NCBI RefSeq assembly: GCF_015221875.1
Contig: NZ_JACYGY010000002.1
Span: forward strand, 417,573-481,572
Length of the DNA: 64,000 nucleotides
Direction: 5' to 3'
Origin: Dyadobacter subterraneus
GTDB lineage: Bacteria > Bacteroidota > Bacteroidia > Cytophagales > Spirosomataceae
Below are positions 36,823-46,458 of this stretch, piece after piece (within the stretch, counting starts at the first letter, position 1; each line of letters begins with the position of its first letter). Made by a program: the position numbers and the translations under genes. The notes beneath the pieces were generated by a model. That model had not been told where the DNA came from. It did no database searches and worked only from the letters and a program-made list of their open reading frames with translations.

Positions 36823-37034
36823 AATCTTAATTGATTTGAATCCGTTTTAAGGTCTTTTATAAAACAAAAATAATAGTAATCAACTTCCTTTTTAACAATA
36901 AATTCCGGGAAAAGCTCCCCGCTACACTGATATTACTCAAAGAGTTTACGTACTGGCAAGATAAAACACTGGCACTTTTAAATAACAAAGCCACAACCTG
37001 CGGCGGGAAATGGCTCTGTTATTTTAATATTATT

Positions 37035-38015
37035 TTATTTGTACAAAACGCTTTTAACGGCTTCAACAACACGTTTTACGCTTGGCAAAATCTCTTCAAT
37101 AAGCGTTGGAGCGTATGGAAGCGGCACATCACGGTTTGTAACACGGATGACCGGAGCATCCATATAATCAAACGCATGACGTTGAATATGGTATGCAATT
37201 TCAGTTGAAATAGATGCCAGCGGCCAAGCTTCTTCAACTACCACACAACGGTTTGTTTTCTTCACAGATTCAATAACCGTAGCGTAATCGATTGGCTTAA
37301 CAGTTCTTAAATCGATCAATTCCACGTCAATTCCTTCTTTTTCCAATTGCAAAATCGCCGGGTTAACCACGCGTGGGATCATTTTACCAAAAGAAACAAT
37401 GGTAACATCTTTTCCCTGACGTTTTACATCCGCTTTTCCAAGTGGAATAAGATATTCTTCCTCAGGAACCATCATCTTATCGCCGTACATAACTTCCGAC
37501 TCCATGAAGATCACCGGGTTGTTATCACGAATAGCTGATTTCAAAAGTCCTTTGGCATCATATGGATTTGAAGGAACAACCACTTTCAAACCTGGCGTGT
37601 TAGCGAACCAGTTTTCAAAGTTTTGTGAGTGCTGGGCACCCAGCTGACCTGCATTTCCAGTTGGTCCGCGGAATACGATAGGAGCACCGTACTGTCCGGC
37701 AGACATAGAAAGAATTTTCGCCGCGCTGTTGATGATCTGATCGATCGCAACCAACGAAAAGTTGAATGTCATAAATTCAATGATAGGACGAAGACCGTTT
37801 CCGGCTGCTCCAACCCCAATTCCTGCAAAACCCAATTCGGCGATCGGTGTATCAATCACACGTTCCGGTCCAAATTCATCAAGCATTCCCTGACTGGCTT
37901 TATAGGCGCCATTATATTCTGCAACTTCCTCGCCCATCAGGAATACACTTTGATCCCGGCGCATCTCTTCCGACATGGCGTCGCGAATGGCATCTCTAAA
38001 TGCTATTTCTTTCAT
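37035..38015 (-). CDS. pdhB: Pyruvate dehydrogenase E1 component, beta subunit
   Basis: The 326-residue transketolase-like protein has the E1-beta pattern: MKEIAFRDAIRDAMSEEMRR, GEEVAEYNGAYKASQGM, DTPIAELGFAGIGVGAA, TFNFSLVAIDQIINSAAK and the C-terminal VTNRDVPLPYAP. With the alpha subunit (not in the window) it decarboxylates pyruvate with thiamine diphosphate and passes acetyl to the E2 lipoyl domain. It stands alone here; the pyruvate rather than branched-chain 2-oxo acid assignment rests on overall resemblance and should be treated as likely. No adjacent pdhA or pdhC is seen. Confidence 0.92.
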   Translation of the reverse strand: MKEIAFRDAIRDAMSEEMRRDQSVFLMGEEVAEYNGAYKASQGMLDEFGPERVIDTPIAELGFAGIGVGAAGNGLRPIIEFMTFNFSLVAIDQIINSAAKILSMSAGQYGAPIVFRGPTGNAGQLGAQHSQNFENWFANTPGLKVVVPSNPYDAKGLLKSAIRDNNPVIFMESEVMYGDKMMVPEEEYLIPLGKADVKRQGKDVTIVSFGKMIPRVVNPAILQLEKEGIDVELIDLRTVKPIDYATVIESVKKTNRCVVVEEAWPLASISTEIAYHIQRHAFDYMDAPVIRVTNRDVPLPYAPTLIEEILPSVKRVVEAVKSVLYK

Positions 38016-38238
38016 CCGTAATTTTATGATTATTTAATGTTCCGTGGTTCCCCACTGGGATGTAGCCAGGCAAATTTGTCCAAAGAGGGTAAAATTCTGT
38101 AACGCCTGGTTTCATCAAAATAAGGTTATCAATACTGGTTTCGAAAATGATGTGGTAAAATTAGAGAAACAAGGTCAATTCTCAAATTGTTTAAACAACC
38201 ATTATCAGAAAAGTAAAGATATATTACAATTTTAAGTC

Positions 38239-39114
38239 TCAATCCATCGGAATTACATCAACCTCAACGGATAATGTATGTTTGCCCGAACTGAAAATAA
38301 TTCCTTTCAACGGAGGCACGTCGCTGTAATCTCTTCCCCAGGCTGTAATAATATGACGCTCACCAGGAACAACGTTATTTGTCGGATCGAAATCACACCA
38401 GCCATAATCAGGAATAAAAACCGAGATCCATGCATGTGAAGCGTCCGATCCCTGCAATTTTTGTTTGCCCGGAGGCGGCAGCGTTTCCAGATATCCGCTT
38501 ACATACCGCGCTGCAAAACCAAAGCTGCGGATACAGGCAATCGCCAGATGTGAAAAATCCTGACAAACCCCTTTTTTCGCTGCCAGCACTTCTCTGATCG
38601 GTGTATGTATGGTTGTAAAATCAGGGACGAAATCAAATTCTGTAAATATTTTCCGGCTCAGCGCATGAATACATTCGTACAACGGACGGTCATCCTGAAA
38701 ACAGTCTTCGGCAAAATGAACAATGGCAGGATCCCATTTAATCAACGGACTCGGCAGCAAATATTCCAGCAAAGAAATTTTCAGCGAACGATCATTCATA
38801 AAACGCGACCGCGCTTCTGCGCAGGTAACATCAGAGCGGATCGGCGCACCGGTTGTTTCCGTCAGGCACTCGACAATACTGGTCGTTTTTACCGTCAGTT
38901 TCTTATGCGGTGAATGCAGCGAAAAGTAGTGCGTTGTATTTCCATAGTAATCCACCCGCTCCACAATTTCAGCGGGTGTAGGCGTTACTTCCATTGTAAA
39001 ATCTTGACAAAGTTGTTTCGGCAAAGTCCTCGGCGTCAGACAAACCAGACTATGATAAGTGCTCACAGGCTCAACGTAACGATATTCCGTTAAATGGGTC
39101 AGCTTATATTTCAT
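38239..39114 (-). CDS. Transglutaminase-like cysteine protease-fold protein of a peptide-ligation operon
   Basis: The 291-residue protein has the bacterial transglutaminase N-terminal beta domain (residues 1-80) and a transglutaminase core with Cys184 (KKGVCQDFSHLAIACIRSFG), His227 (SDASHAWISVFIP) and Asp243 (WCDFDPTNN): a complete triad. Its start overlaps the end of the ATP-grasp gene by 11 bases, so translation is coupled. This family, COG1305-type, accompanies circularly permuted ATP-grasp and alpha-E proteins. Its likely role is cleaving or transferring an amide made by the ligase partners; there is no experimental proof known to me. No signal peptide, so the cytoplasm is likely. Confidence 0.9.
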   Translation of the reverse strand: MKYKLTHLTEYRYVEPVSTYHSLVCLTPRTLPKQLCQDFTMEVTPTPAEIVERVDYYGNTTHYFSLHSPHKKLTVKTTSIVECLTETTGAPIRSDVTCAEARSRFMNDRSLKISLLEYLLPSPLIKWDPAIVHFAEDCFQDDRPLYECIHALSRKIFTEFDFVPDFTTIHTPIREVLAAKKGVCQDFSHLAIACIRSFGFAARYVSGYLETLPPPGKQKLQGSDASHAWISVFIPDYGWCDFDPTNNVVPGERHIITAWGRDYSDVPPLKGIIFSSGKHTLSVEVDVIPMD

Positions 39115-41659
39115 CGTTCTCTATCGGTTTAAAAAACGAATGTTGCATAATGGTATGGCTGAAATACATATTCGTCAGCGCCATGGATACGGACGAAATT
39201 AATCCGGATACCTCTGACATCAGCTTGAATAATTCTTCTCTTTCCAACGTCACCGGATCGTATTGACTTAATTCCTGAACGCTCGCCAGTTTAATTAAGG
39301 TTGACGCTTTTAAAACAGCTTTTTGCGCCTCGTTCATTCTTTCACCTACCGTTCCGGGCAGACATTCCAGATTTACTTTAAGTGAATCAAGTAAATAAAC
39401 AATCGAATATGGCAGCGTTTTTTCAAGCAAAACCATATCGAGCATCGCTTCAACACTTAACTGTGATTTATAAATCTGCCGATAGTTGACCAACAAATGA
39501 TGATTAAGCAAAGTCGCTTCTATCAATTCATTTTCAACATTTGCTTCATTTTTTACACCAAAATTCGACTGGATAATGCTCAGCTTGGAAAGAATCCGTT
39601 CGATTATTTTTCCTGTGTCAAGCAGCAGATAACTATTATCCCTTGGCATCGTTTCAGACATCACGCCCAGAAAAGTCAGCATGCTGTTATAAAGCTTATC
39701 CAGCGTTTTCTGGATATTACTGCTGTTCATTGTCGACGCATTCCTAATCTCCTGAAAACTATTTTCAATCAGATCAACAATCCGCCAGATTTCAATATCC
39801 CACTGATTTCTCACAGCGCCAACAGCATGTAAAAAAGATGAAACGTTGGATGCAATAGTACCCGGTCGATAAACATCCGAAGCCAATTTGATAATTTCAA
39901 TGTACGGTTTGTACAGCAATTCCTGATTATCTTCTCCAAGAAATCCCGGATAGGTTGAAGAAAGATGTGTAAGTGACTGAAGCAATATTTTGATATGTTC
40001 TTGCTTGGATGATCCGCCGAAATTCCGGTCAATGTTAAGTACATTAATTACAATGTTCATAAACTTTGTAACCGCCATCGTGCGCTCGCAATAACGCCCA
40101 ACCCAGAAAAGATTTTCGGCGCTCCGGCTTGGTACCGAAACTTGTTTTTTATACGATGGTGTGACCGGAAGAATGATTTTTTCCTGAGGCTGATCTGTTT
40201 TATCAGAAACGATCCAGGTATCTTTTGATAATCCGCCATGCTGATTAGATATTACAAACCGGTCTTTAACAGGAGAACTTCGTGTAAGCCCACCCTGCAT
40301 CACATGGTAACCTTTTTCATCGGAAACCAGAAAAGCCCGGATAGCAGCATATCTCGGTTCAATCATACCGTCAACCAGGGAGGGCGTAGTACTCAGACTA
40401 ACTTCTTCCTGCGCGATATATTCATGAGGACGCTGTATGAGCGCCTTTTTTAAATCTTCCTTATCTTTTGGCGTAAGCAAACGACCATAAACAGACCGGA
40501 ACTTCGATTTCCGGTTCGCTTTTTTAATGATCAGTTTGTCGATATTATTTAAAACAAAATTCAGCTCTTTGGGTTGTCCGCACCACCAGGTAGCTACCGA
40601 CGGCATAATCAGGTCTTCGCCTAAAAAGTACCGGCAGATATTATGCATAAAAGCCAGGAACGCATGGTTTTCCAAAACGCTTGTTCCAGGCGGATTCAGC
40701 ACTTTTACATTTCCTTTGCGAATGGCATGAAGCAAACCCGGAACTCCCAGACGCGAATCTTCACGAAGTTCCAGCGGATCACACCAGTCGTCATCGATAC
40801 GACGGATAATAACATCCACACGCTGCAAACCTTCAATGGATTTCAGCCAGACATAACCATCACGAACCAGCAAATCATCGCCCTGAGCTAGTGTATATCC
40901 CAAATAAGACGCCAGATAAGCATGCTCAAAATAGGATTCATTATTTGGGCCGGGCGTCAGATAAACGATATTGGGAGCTTCTTTTGTTTTCCCTGATAAC
41001 CTTAAAACGGTACTCTGGATATTGTTAAAAAATGGCGATAATTTGCTTACGTACATACCATCGGCAAGCTCCGGGAGCAGCTTACTCATAACCACACGGT
41101 TTTCCAGAGTATAACCAGAGCCGGAAGGAGCCTGGGTACGGTTGTCCACAATCCACATTTGTCCGTCCGGGCCACGCGCCATATCAGCTGCGTACAAAAC
41201 CAGTTGGTTGGGAGCAGGAAGTATCAAATCGGCACAGGGACGTGAAAACCCTACATTGTCGAAAACAAGTTCCGCCGGAATAATCGCGTCCCTGACCAGA
41301 TTTCTCGGACCATAAATATCCCGAAGTATCAGATCAAGCAAAAGGGCTCTTTGCTGCAACCCTTTTGCTATGGTATTCCACTCTTTTTGTTCGATCAAAA
41401 AAGGAATCGGATCCAGCTGCCACGGACGGTTCAGTCCATCAACGCCGTCATAGACATTGTAGGTAACCCCGTTTTCACGAAGCTTATCAATAATTTCCTG
41501 ATTCCTGGTTTTTAACTCATCAATACCAAGCTTTTCCAGCGTGGCAAAAAGGGCTTGCCAGTGTGGTTTCACACGACCTTTTACATCCAGAATTTCATCG
41601 TACGAATTTAACCCGCTGCGATAGGTTTGTAAAAGATTCACGGAAGCTTCAGTAAGCAT
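39104..41659 (-). CDS. Fusion of circularly permuted ATP-grasp ligase and alpha-E domain
   Basis: The 851-residue protein joins a circularly permuted ATP-grasp region (COG2308/DUF404-DUF407 type; about residues 1-480, with VDGLNRPWQLDPIPF, NRTQAPSGSGYTLENR, VYLTPGPNNESYFEHAYLA and RVDVIIRRIDDDWCDPLEL) to an alpha-E helical domain (COG2307/DUF403 type; about 510-840, starting PSRSAENLFWVGRYCERT). In many bacteria these are two genes. Family analyses predict the ATP-grasp part to be a peptide or amide ligase. It is the middle gene of the operon, overlapping the small transglutaminase gene and 30 bases from the large one. Confidence 0.92.
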   Translation of the reverse strand: MLTEASVNLLQTYRSGLNSYDEILDVKGRVKPHWQALFATLEKLGIDELKTRNQEIIDKLRENGVTYNVYDGVDGLNRPWQLDPIPFLIEQKEWNTIAKGLQQRALLLDLILRDIYGPRNLVRDAIIPAELVFDNVGFSRPCADLILPAPNQLVLYAADMARGPDGQMWIVDNRTQAPSGSGYTLENRVVMSKLLPELADGMYVSKLSPFFNNIQSTVLRLSGKTKEAPNIVYLTPGPNNESYFEHAYLASYLGYTLAQGDDLLVRDGYVWLKSIEGLQRVDVIIRRIDDDWCDPLELREDSRLGVPGLLHAIRKGNVKVLNPPGTSVLENHAFLAFMHNICRYFLGEDLIMPSVATWWCGQPKELNFVLNNIDKLIIKKANRKSKFRSVYGRLLTPKDKEDLKKALIQRPHEYIAQEEVSLSTTPSLVDGMIEPRYAAIRAFLVSDEKGYHVMQGGLTRSSPVKDRFVISNQHGGLSKDTWIVSDKTDQPQEKIILPVTPSYKKQVSVPSRSAENLFWVGRYCERTMAVTKFMNIVINVLNIDRNFGGSSKQEHIKILLQSLTHLSSTYPGFLGEDNQELLYKPYIEIIKLASDVYRPGTIASNVSSFLHAVGAVRNQWDIEIWRIVDLIENSFQEIRNASTMNSSNIQKTLDKLYNSMLTFLGVMSETMPRDNSYLLLDTGKIIERILSKLSIIQSNFGVKNEANVENELIEATLLNHHLLVNYRQIYKSQLSVEAMLDMVLLEKTLPYSIVYLLDSLKVNLECLPGTVGERMNEAQKAVLKASTLIKLASVQELSQYDPVTLEREELFKLMSEVSGLISSVSMALTNMYFSHTIMQHSFFKPIENDEI

Positions 41660-41689
41660 AATTCAACTAATTATTTATCAGAGGGGCGA

Positions 41690-44600
41690 TTATTTCGCTT
41701 TCCAGTATTTTCTTAAATCCAGTGTATTTGGATATTCCGGATCAATTAATTCGATCGGTGTATCACTTCTTAAATCCTTTTTGGTTTCTGCCACAAAACG
41801 GGAAACCGCTGGTGATGATTTGTCAATAATTGGAACTTCCTGACCAAAAGAAGGCGTATGTCCAAAACCCTGGAATAAGCTGATCTTTCTAGATTCTGCT
41901 TCAAAACTGTTCACAGGGTGCGTATCAAAACTGCGACCGCCCGGATGCGAAACAAAATAAGTACAGCCACCTAAAATACGATTGTTCCAGGTATCCACAA
42001 TATCAAAAACAAGCGGCGCATCTGCTCCGATCGTTGGATGTAATGCAGACGGCGGATTCCACGCTTTGTAACGTATCCCAGCCACAAATTCTCCTTTAAT
42101 CCCCGAACTTCTCAACGGCACGCGGCAACTGTTACAAACCAGAATATGGCGACCTTCAATAAATCCGCTCACTTTCACCTGAATTCTTTCCAGGGAAGAA
42201 TCCACAAAACGGGAAGTCCCGGAATTGGTTAATTCTTCACCCAAAACATGCCATGGTTCGATACCAAGACGGATTTCAAGCTGAATATTATCAACCATGA
42301 TTCCTCCATAAAAAGGAAACCGGAATTCGAAGAACGGGTCAAACCAGGAAATATCAAAATGGTAACCGGCATCTTTCAGGTCATTCACGACATCCACCAT
42401 GTCCATGTAAGCGAAATGCGGTAACAGGAAACGGTCGTGCAATTCGGTACCCCAACGGATTAATTTATGTTTGTAGGGCTCTTTCCAGAATTTAGCAATC
42501 AGCGCACGAACAAGCAAGGTTTGCACCAGGTTCATATGTTTGTGCGGCGGCATATCAAAGGCACGGAATTCCAGAATCCCCAGACGCCCTGTTGAAGAAT
42601 CCGGTGAATACAATTTATCCATGCAGAATTCCGATCGGTGGGTATTACCGGTGATATCTACCAGCAAATTCCTGAAAATCCGGTCAACCATCCAGAACGG
42701 AATTTCTTCGCCATCCGGAATCTGTTCAAACGCGATTTCTACCTCATATAATTTTTCATCACGACCTTCATCAATTCGCGGTGCCTGACTTGTCGGTCCA
42801 ATAAACGGACCGGCAAATAAATAACTCAATGCCGGGTGGTGCTGCCAATAAGTAACTAAACTTCTCAGCAAATCAGGTCGGCGCAAAATAGGACTATCCG
42901 CAGGTTTTGCACCGCCAATCGTCACATGATTTCCTCCACCCGTTCCGGTATGGCGACCGTCAACCATGAATTTATCCGTACCCAAACGAGAGAAAAATGC
43001 TTCCTCGTACAAGGCACTAATATTATCCACAAGCTCCGTCCAGTTTTTCGCCGGATGAATATTTACTTCAATTACACCCGGATCCGGCGTAACGATTAAT
43101 TTTTGAATACGGTGATCAGAAGGCGAAGGATATCCTTCAATCCGGATTGGCATTTGCAACTTTTCAGCAGTTGCCTCAATCGAAGCCATCAGATCCAGAT
43201 AGTGTTCCAGATAATCCGTTGGAGGGAGATAAACGTAGATTATTCCGTCACGTTCCTCTACACAAAGTGCCGTTTTGATAATAGGAACTTCAAAAAGCAA
43301 TGCCTGTTCCGGCGCTTTTTCTTTCTTTACCTTTTTATCTTTTTCCTCGTCCTCGTCTTCAATTACCTTATTATCCGGCGCAACATAAGCTGGTGCAACC
43401 GTTCCATATCTCGATTCTACAACCGATTTATATTCACCCAAAGGTGGTAAATCTTCAAACGGACTGCGCTCAATCGGCTGCTCTCTTTTGTCTTTTGCAA
43501 CTTCAGGCAAAGAATCAAGCGGAAGCCTGAAACCCATGGCCGAATTTCCCGGAATCAGGAAGCAGTTTTTACGACGGAATTCCCATGCGCAGCTCGACCA
43601 GGCTTCTCCTTTAACATTATATTTCAAAGGCAGAACATATCCGGTTGGATTGTTCAGTCCTTTTTGCAGTAATTGGGCCAGTGTTCTTCTTTCAATTGAA
43701 TCTTTGAGATTTACCTGCAACGGATCAATATTGACAGGTAATTTCCCTTCTTCCATCGCCCAATAAACCGGATCTTCATAAGCGGGCGTAATATTATTGG
43801 TATCGATTCCCAGATATTTTGTCAGCTCGGTTGTAAAAATTTCTGCATCGCGGAAAGTGTATTTCGTCTCACCTTCTTTCGCGACTAACGCATCGTTTTT
43901 CCACATCGGCAAACCGTCATTTCTCCAATAAAGCGCATATTGCCAACGCGGAAATAATTCGCCCGGATACCATTTTCCTTGTCCGAAGTGCAGCAAACCG
44001 CCATGTGCAAAACGGTTCTTCAATCGTAATGCAAGATCATAAGCTAGTTGTCTTTTCAACGGACCATCCGCTGCCGTATTCCATTCAGCACCTTCAAAAT
44101 CATCGATAGAAATAAAGGTAGGTTCTCCACCCATGGTCATCCGAACATCGCCGTCCTGCAAATCTTTTTCCACATCGTGGCCGACCTGCATGATTTTATT
44201 CCACTGCTCTTCGGTATATGGTTTCGTTACCCGCGGATCTTCGTGGATACGGAAAACGCTGTTGTCAAAATCAAAAGTCACCTCGCAAATATCCGTAGCC
44301 CCTGAAACAGGCGCCGCGCTTGCATAATCAGGCGTACAGCAAAGTGGAATATGGCCTTCACCGGCCAAAAGTCCGGACGTAGCATCCAGTCCGATCCAGC
44401 CGGCACCGGGTACATATGCCTCAGCCCATGCATGCAAATCTGTGAAATCTTCTTCCGGACCAGACGGACCATCCAATGATTTGATATCAGAAGCAAGCTG
44501 AACCAGATAACCAGACACAAATCTTGCAGCAATGCCCAAATGTCTCAAAAACTGAACAAGCATCCATGCAGAATCCCGGCATGAACCACTTCTGGTGGTT

Positions 44601-45121
44601 AGTGTATCTTCGCAAGTCTGTACACCCGCTTCCATACGGATGTTATAACCAATGGAATTAAAGACCCGCTGATTTACATGGACAAGAAAGTCTACTATTT
44701 TAGTACCATTTGCAGGTTTGTTTTGCTCAATCCATTCCATCAGCCTCGGGCCGGATTCTCGTGGTTCAAGGTAAGGACCAAGTTCCTTCTTTAAACCTTG
44801 TTCATAAGCAAACGGAAAATTCTCGGCATACTCCTCCACAAAGAAATCAAACGGATTAATCACCTGTAATTTGGCAATTACCTCCACTTCAATACTAAGC
44901 TCTGTCGCCTTTTCCGGAAACACAACCCTTGCCTGGTAGTTACCGAAAGGATCCTGCTGCCAGTTTATAAAATGATTTTCGGGTGTAACCTTAAATGAAT
45001 ATCCTTCTATGGCCGTACGGGAATGCGGCGCAGGACGTAATCTGAAAATATGCGGTGACAATGCAACACTCCTATCAAACTTGTACTTGGTCTTGTGTGA
45101 AATAGCAACTTTTATAGCCAT
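41690..45121 (-). CDS. Large transglutaminase-DUF2126 (putative amidoligase) protein
   Basis: This 1143-residue protein has an N-terminal transglutaminase module (residues 1-300) with triad Cys181 (TRSGSCRDSAWML), His230 (DLHAWAEAYVPG) and Asp246 (GWIGLDATSG), and then a DUF2126 region (about 310-1130; COG4196 type) with MTMGGEPTFISIDD, DGRHTGTGGGNHVTIGG and HRSEFCMDKLYSPDSSTGRLG. A charged low-complexity insertion rich in Lys, Glu and Asp lies near residue 585-605. DUF2126 has been proposed to be a glutamine-synthetase/GCS-like amidoligase. It is the first gene of the three; the promoter probably lies in the 45.1-45.5 kb gap. Confidence 0.92.
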   Translation of the reverse strand: MAIKVAISHKTKYKFDRSVALSPHIFRLRPAPHSRTAIEGYSFKVTPENHFINWQQDPFGNYQARVVFPEKATELSIEVEVIAKLQVINPFDFFVEEYAENFPFAYEQGLKKELGPYLEPRESGPRLMEWIEQNKPANGTKIVDFLVHVNQRVFNSIGYNIRMEAGVQTCEDTLTTRSGSCRDSAWMLVQFLRHLGIAARFVSGYLVQLASDIKSLDGPSGPEEDFTDLHAWAEAYVPGAGWIGLDATSGLLAGEGHIPLCCTPDYASAAPVSGATDICEVTFDFDNSVFRIHEDPRVTKPYTEEQWNKIMQVGHDVEKDLQDGDVRMTMGGEPTFISIDDFEGAEWNTAADGPLKRQLAYDLALRLKNRFAHGGLLHFGQGKWYPGELFPRWQYALYWRNDGLPMWKNDALVAKEGETKYTFRDAEIFTTELTKYLGIDTNNITPAYEDPVYWAMEEGKLPVNIDPLQVNLKDSIERRTLAQLLQKGLNNPTGYVLPLKYNVKGEAWSSCAWEFRRKNCFLIPGNSAMGFRLPLDSLPEVAKDKREQPIERSPFEDLPPLGEYKSVVESRYGTVAPAYVAPDNKVIEDEDEEKDKKVKKEKAPEQALLFEVPIIKTALCVEERDGIIYVYLPPTDYLEHYLDLMASIEATAEKLQMPIRIEGYPSPSDHRIQKLIVTPDPGVIEVNIHPAKNWTELVDNISALYEEAFFSRLGTDKFMVDGRHTGTGGGNHVTIGGAKPADSPILRRPDLLRSLVTYWQHHPALSYLFAGPFIGPTSQAPRIDEGRDEKLYEVEIAFEQIPDGEEIPFWMVDRIFRNLLVDITGNTHRSEFCMDKLYSPDSSTGRLGILEFRAFDMPPHKHMNLVQTLLVRALIAKFWKEPYKHKLIRWGTELHDRFLLPHFAYMDMVDVVNDLKDAGYHFDISWFDPFFEFRFPFYGGIMVDNIQLEIRLGIEPWHVLGEELTNSGTSRFVDSSLERIQVKVSGFIEGRHILVCNSCRVPLRSSGIKGEFVAGIRYKAWNPPSALHPTIGADAPLVFDIVDTWNNRILGGCTYFVSHPGGRSFDTHPVNSFEAESRKISLFQGFGHTPSFGQEVPIIDKSSPAVSRFVAETKKDLRSDTPIELIDPEYPNTLDLRKYWKAK

Positions 45122-45517
45122 AATTGGAGAATTACAATAAACTATGATAATTTGGCGGCAATGAATCTTACTCGCTCTAAAAAAATGTATAATACGTATT
45201 TTTCAAAATATATTTCTACAAGAATTTACTTTAACAGAATATCCTGAGAACATATATTAAAAAAGTATTCACCCTATCAAACTTAACCCGAAGGTAAGAA
45301 GATAAACTACGATATCGGCTGTCGGCAATCAGCAGTCGGCCAAAAAGTCGCTTTTCCTTTACTGACAGCTGAAAGCCGACCGCTGAAAGCCATATGATAT
45401 TCAACTAAAAGTTGCGTAATTCGCCGTGGCTAATGCCCAAACCGGAAATAAATTTTCGGCGTGCATTTTCCAGATTCCCTTTTACCCTGAATTTAATATC
45501 AAATACATTTATTTAAA
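45122..45517. other. Divergent intergenic region DUF2126 gene / proC
   Basis: About 400 bases without a gene. It contains the repeat at 45313-45391 and AT-rich flanks. Promoters for both divergent genes should lie here, but no clean TAnnTTTG element was found. Confidence 0.55.
45313..45391. repeat. Imperfect inverted repeat with GGCT(T/G)TC(A/G)GC units
   Basis: The left part (45315-45341, CGGCTGTCGGCAATCAGC...) and right part (45361-45391, ACTGACAGCTGAAAGCCGAC...) are built from related short units in opposite sense and can fold into a long imperfect hairpin around an AT-rich loop. It is GC-richer than its surroundings and resembles a dispersed extragenic palindrome. Confidence 0.5.
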
Positions 45518-46321
45518 ATGAAAATTGCAATCATTGGCTGCGGAAACATGGGACTTGCCTTCGCCCGCGCATTCCTGAAATTTGATCTGGTTAAAAAAGA
45601 AGATTTTTTACTGGTTGAAAAAAGTGACGACCGCATGGAAAAGCTCAGCAGCTTCCAGCCAGGCGTAATTACCGGTTCCATCGGGCCGCAGATCGGGACA
45701 TACGATCTGATCATTTTATCCGTAAAACCACAGGATTTCCCGTCAGTTCAGGAAGCATTACGTACCGTGATCACACCAAAACAGGTTGTACTTTCCATTA
45801 TGGCCGGTGTAACGATTGCCAATATTCAAACGGTACTGGATCATAAAGCTGTGATCCGTGCGATGCCAAATACGCCTGCTATGCTTGGAATGGGTATCAC
45901 TGCATATACAGCGTCGCCGGAAGTAGATATTACCCAGCTTCGTAAAATCGAAAACCTGATCAATGCGACGGGTCGTTCTGTGTTTTTGGAAGAGGAAGAA
46001 CAATTGAACGCCGTAACCGCATTAAGTGGCAGCGGACCAGCGTATTTTTTCTACGTGGTAAAAGCGATGATCGAAGCAGGAAAGAAAATGGGCTTTGAAG
46101 AATCCGTGGCCGCACTTTTGGTCAAACAAACAATGCTCGGTTCTTTCCATTTAATTAACACAGCCGACAAATCGTTAGACGAATTGATTAAAGCGGTTGC
46201 TTCAAAAGGTGGTACTACGGAGGCTGCTTTGAAACAATTTGAAGCTGGGAATTTGGACGGGGCTTTGATTGGGGGGATTTTGGCGGCGGAGAAGAGGTCG
46301 GAGGAATTGTCGAAGGGGTGA
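45518..46321 (+). CDS. proC: Pyrroline-5-carboxylate reductase
   Basis: The 267-residue protein starts with the Rossmann motif IAIIGCGNMGLAFARAFL, has LSVKPQDF, VIRAMPNTPAMLGMGITAY and the C-terminal signature LSGSGPAYFFYVVKAMIEAG with LIKAVASKGGTTEAALKQFE. It reduces pyrroline-5-carboxylate to proline with NAD(P)H, the last step of proline synthesis. It is a single gene. Sequence composition is normal up to its end and changes to strongly AT-rich directly after it. Confidence 0.97.
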   Translation: MKIAIIGCGNMGLAFARAFLKFDLVKKEDFLLVEKSDDRMEKLSSFQPGVITGSIGPQIGTYDLIILSVKPQDFPSVQEALRTVITPKQVVLSIMAGVTIANIQTVLDHKAVIRAMPNTPAMLGMGITAYTASPEVDITQLRKIENLINATGRSVFLEEEEQLNAVTALSGSGPAYFFYVVKAMIEAGKKMGFEESVAALLVKQTMLGSFHLINTADKSLDELIKAVASKGGTTEAALKQFEAGNLDGALIGGILAAEKRSEELSKG

Positions 46322-46458
46322 GGTGGAGGTAATTTAATTATAAAATTAATTTGTAGGCGCTATAAAATAGATTCAGTCTTTTGCCCTAGGTTTAGTTAAA
46401 AACAAAAAGTCGGAAATTATTACTTTAAGATTATAATCCACTTCAACGGACTAACAAT

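Noticed and set aside
38044..38235. 63-residue plus-strand frame between pdhB and the transglutaminase gene
   Set aside because: No start context, no domain, Cys/His/Asn-rich random-looking composition; it lies in the pdhB upstream region.
43103..43530. Long plus-strand frames opposite the DUF2126 gene
   Set aside because: Antisense to the charged Lys/Glu/Asp-rich insertion, which gives Phe/Leu/Ser-rich shadow frames.
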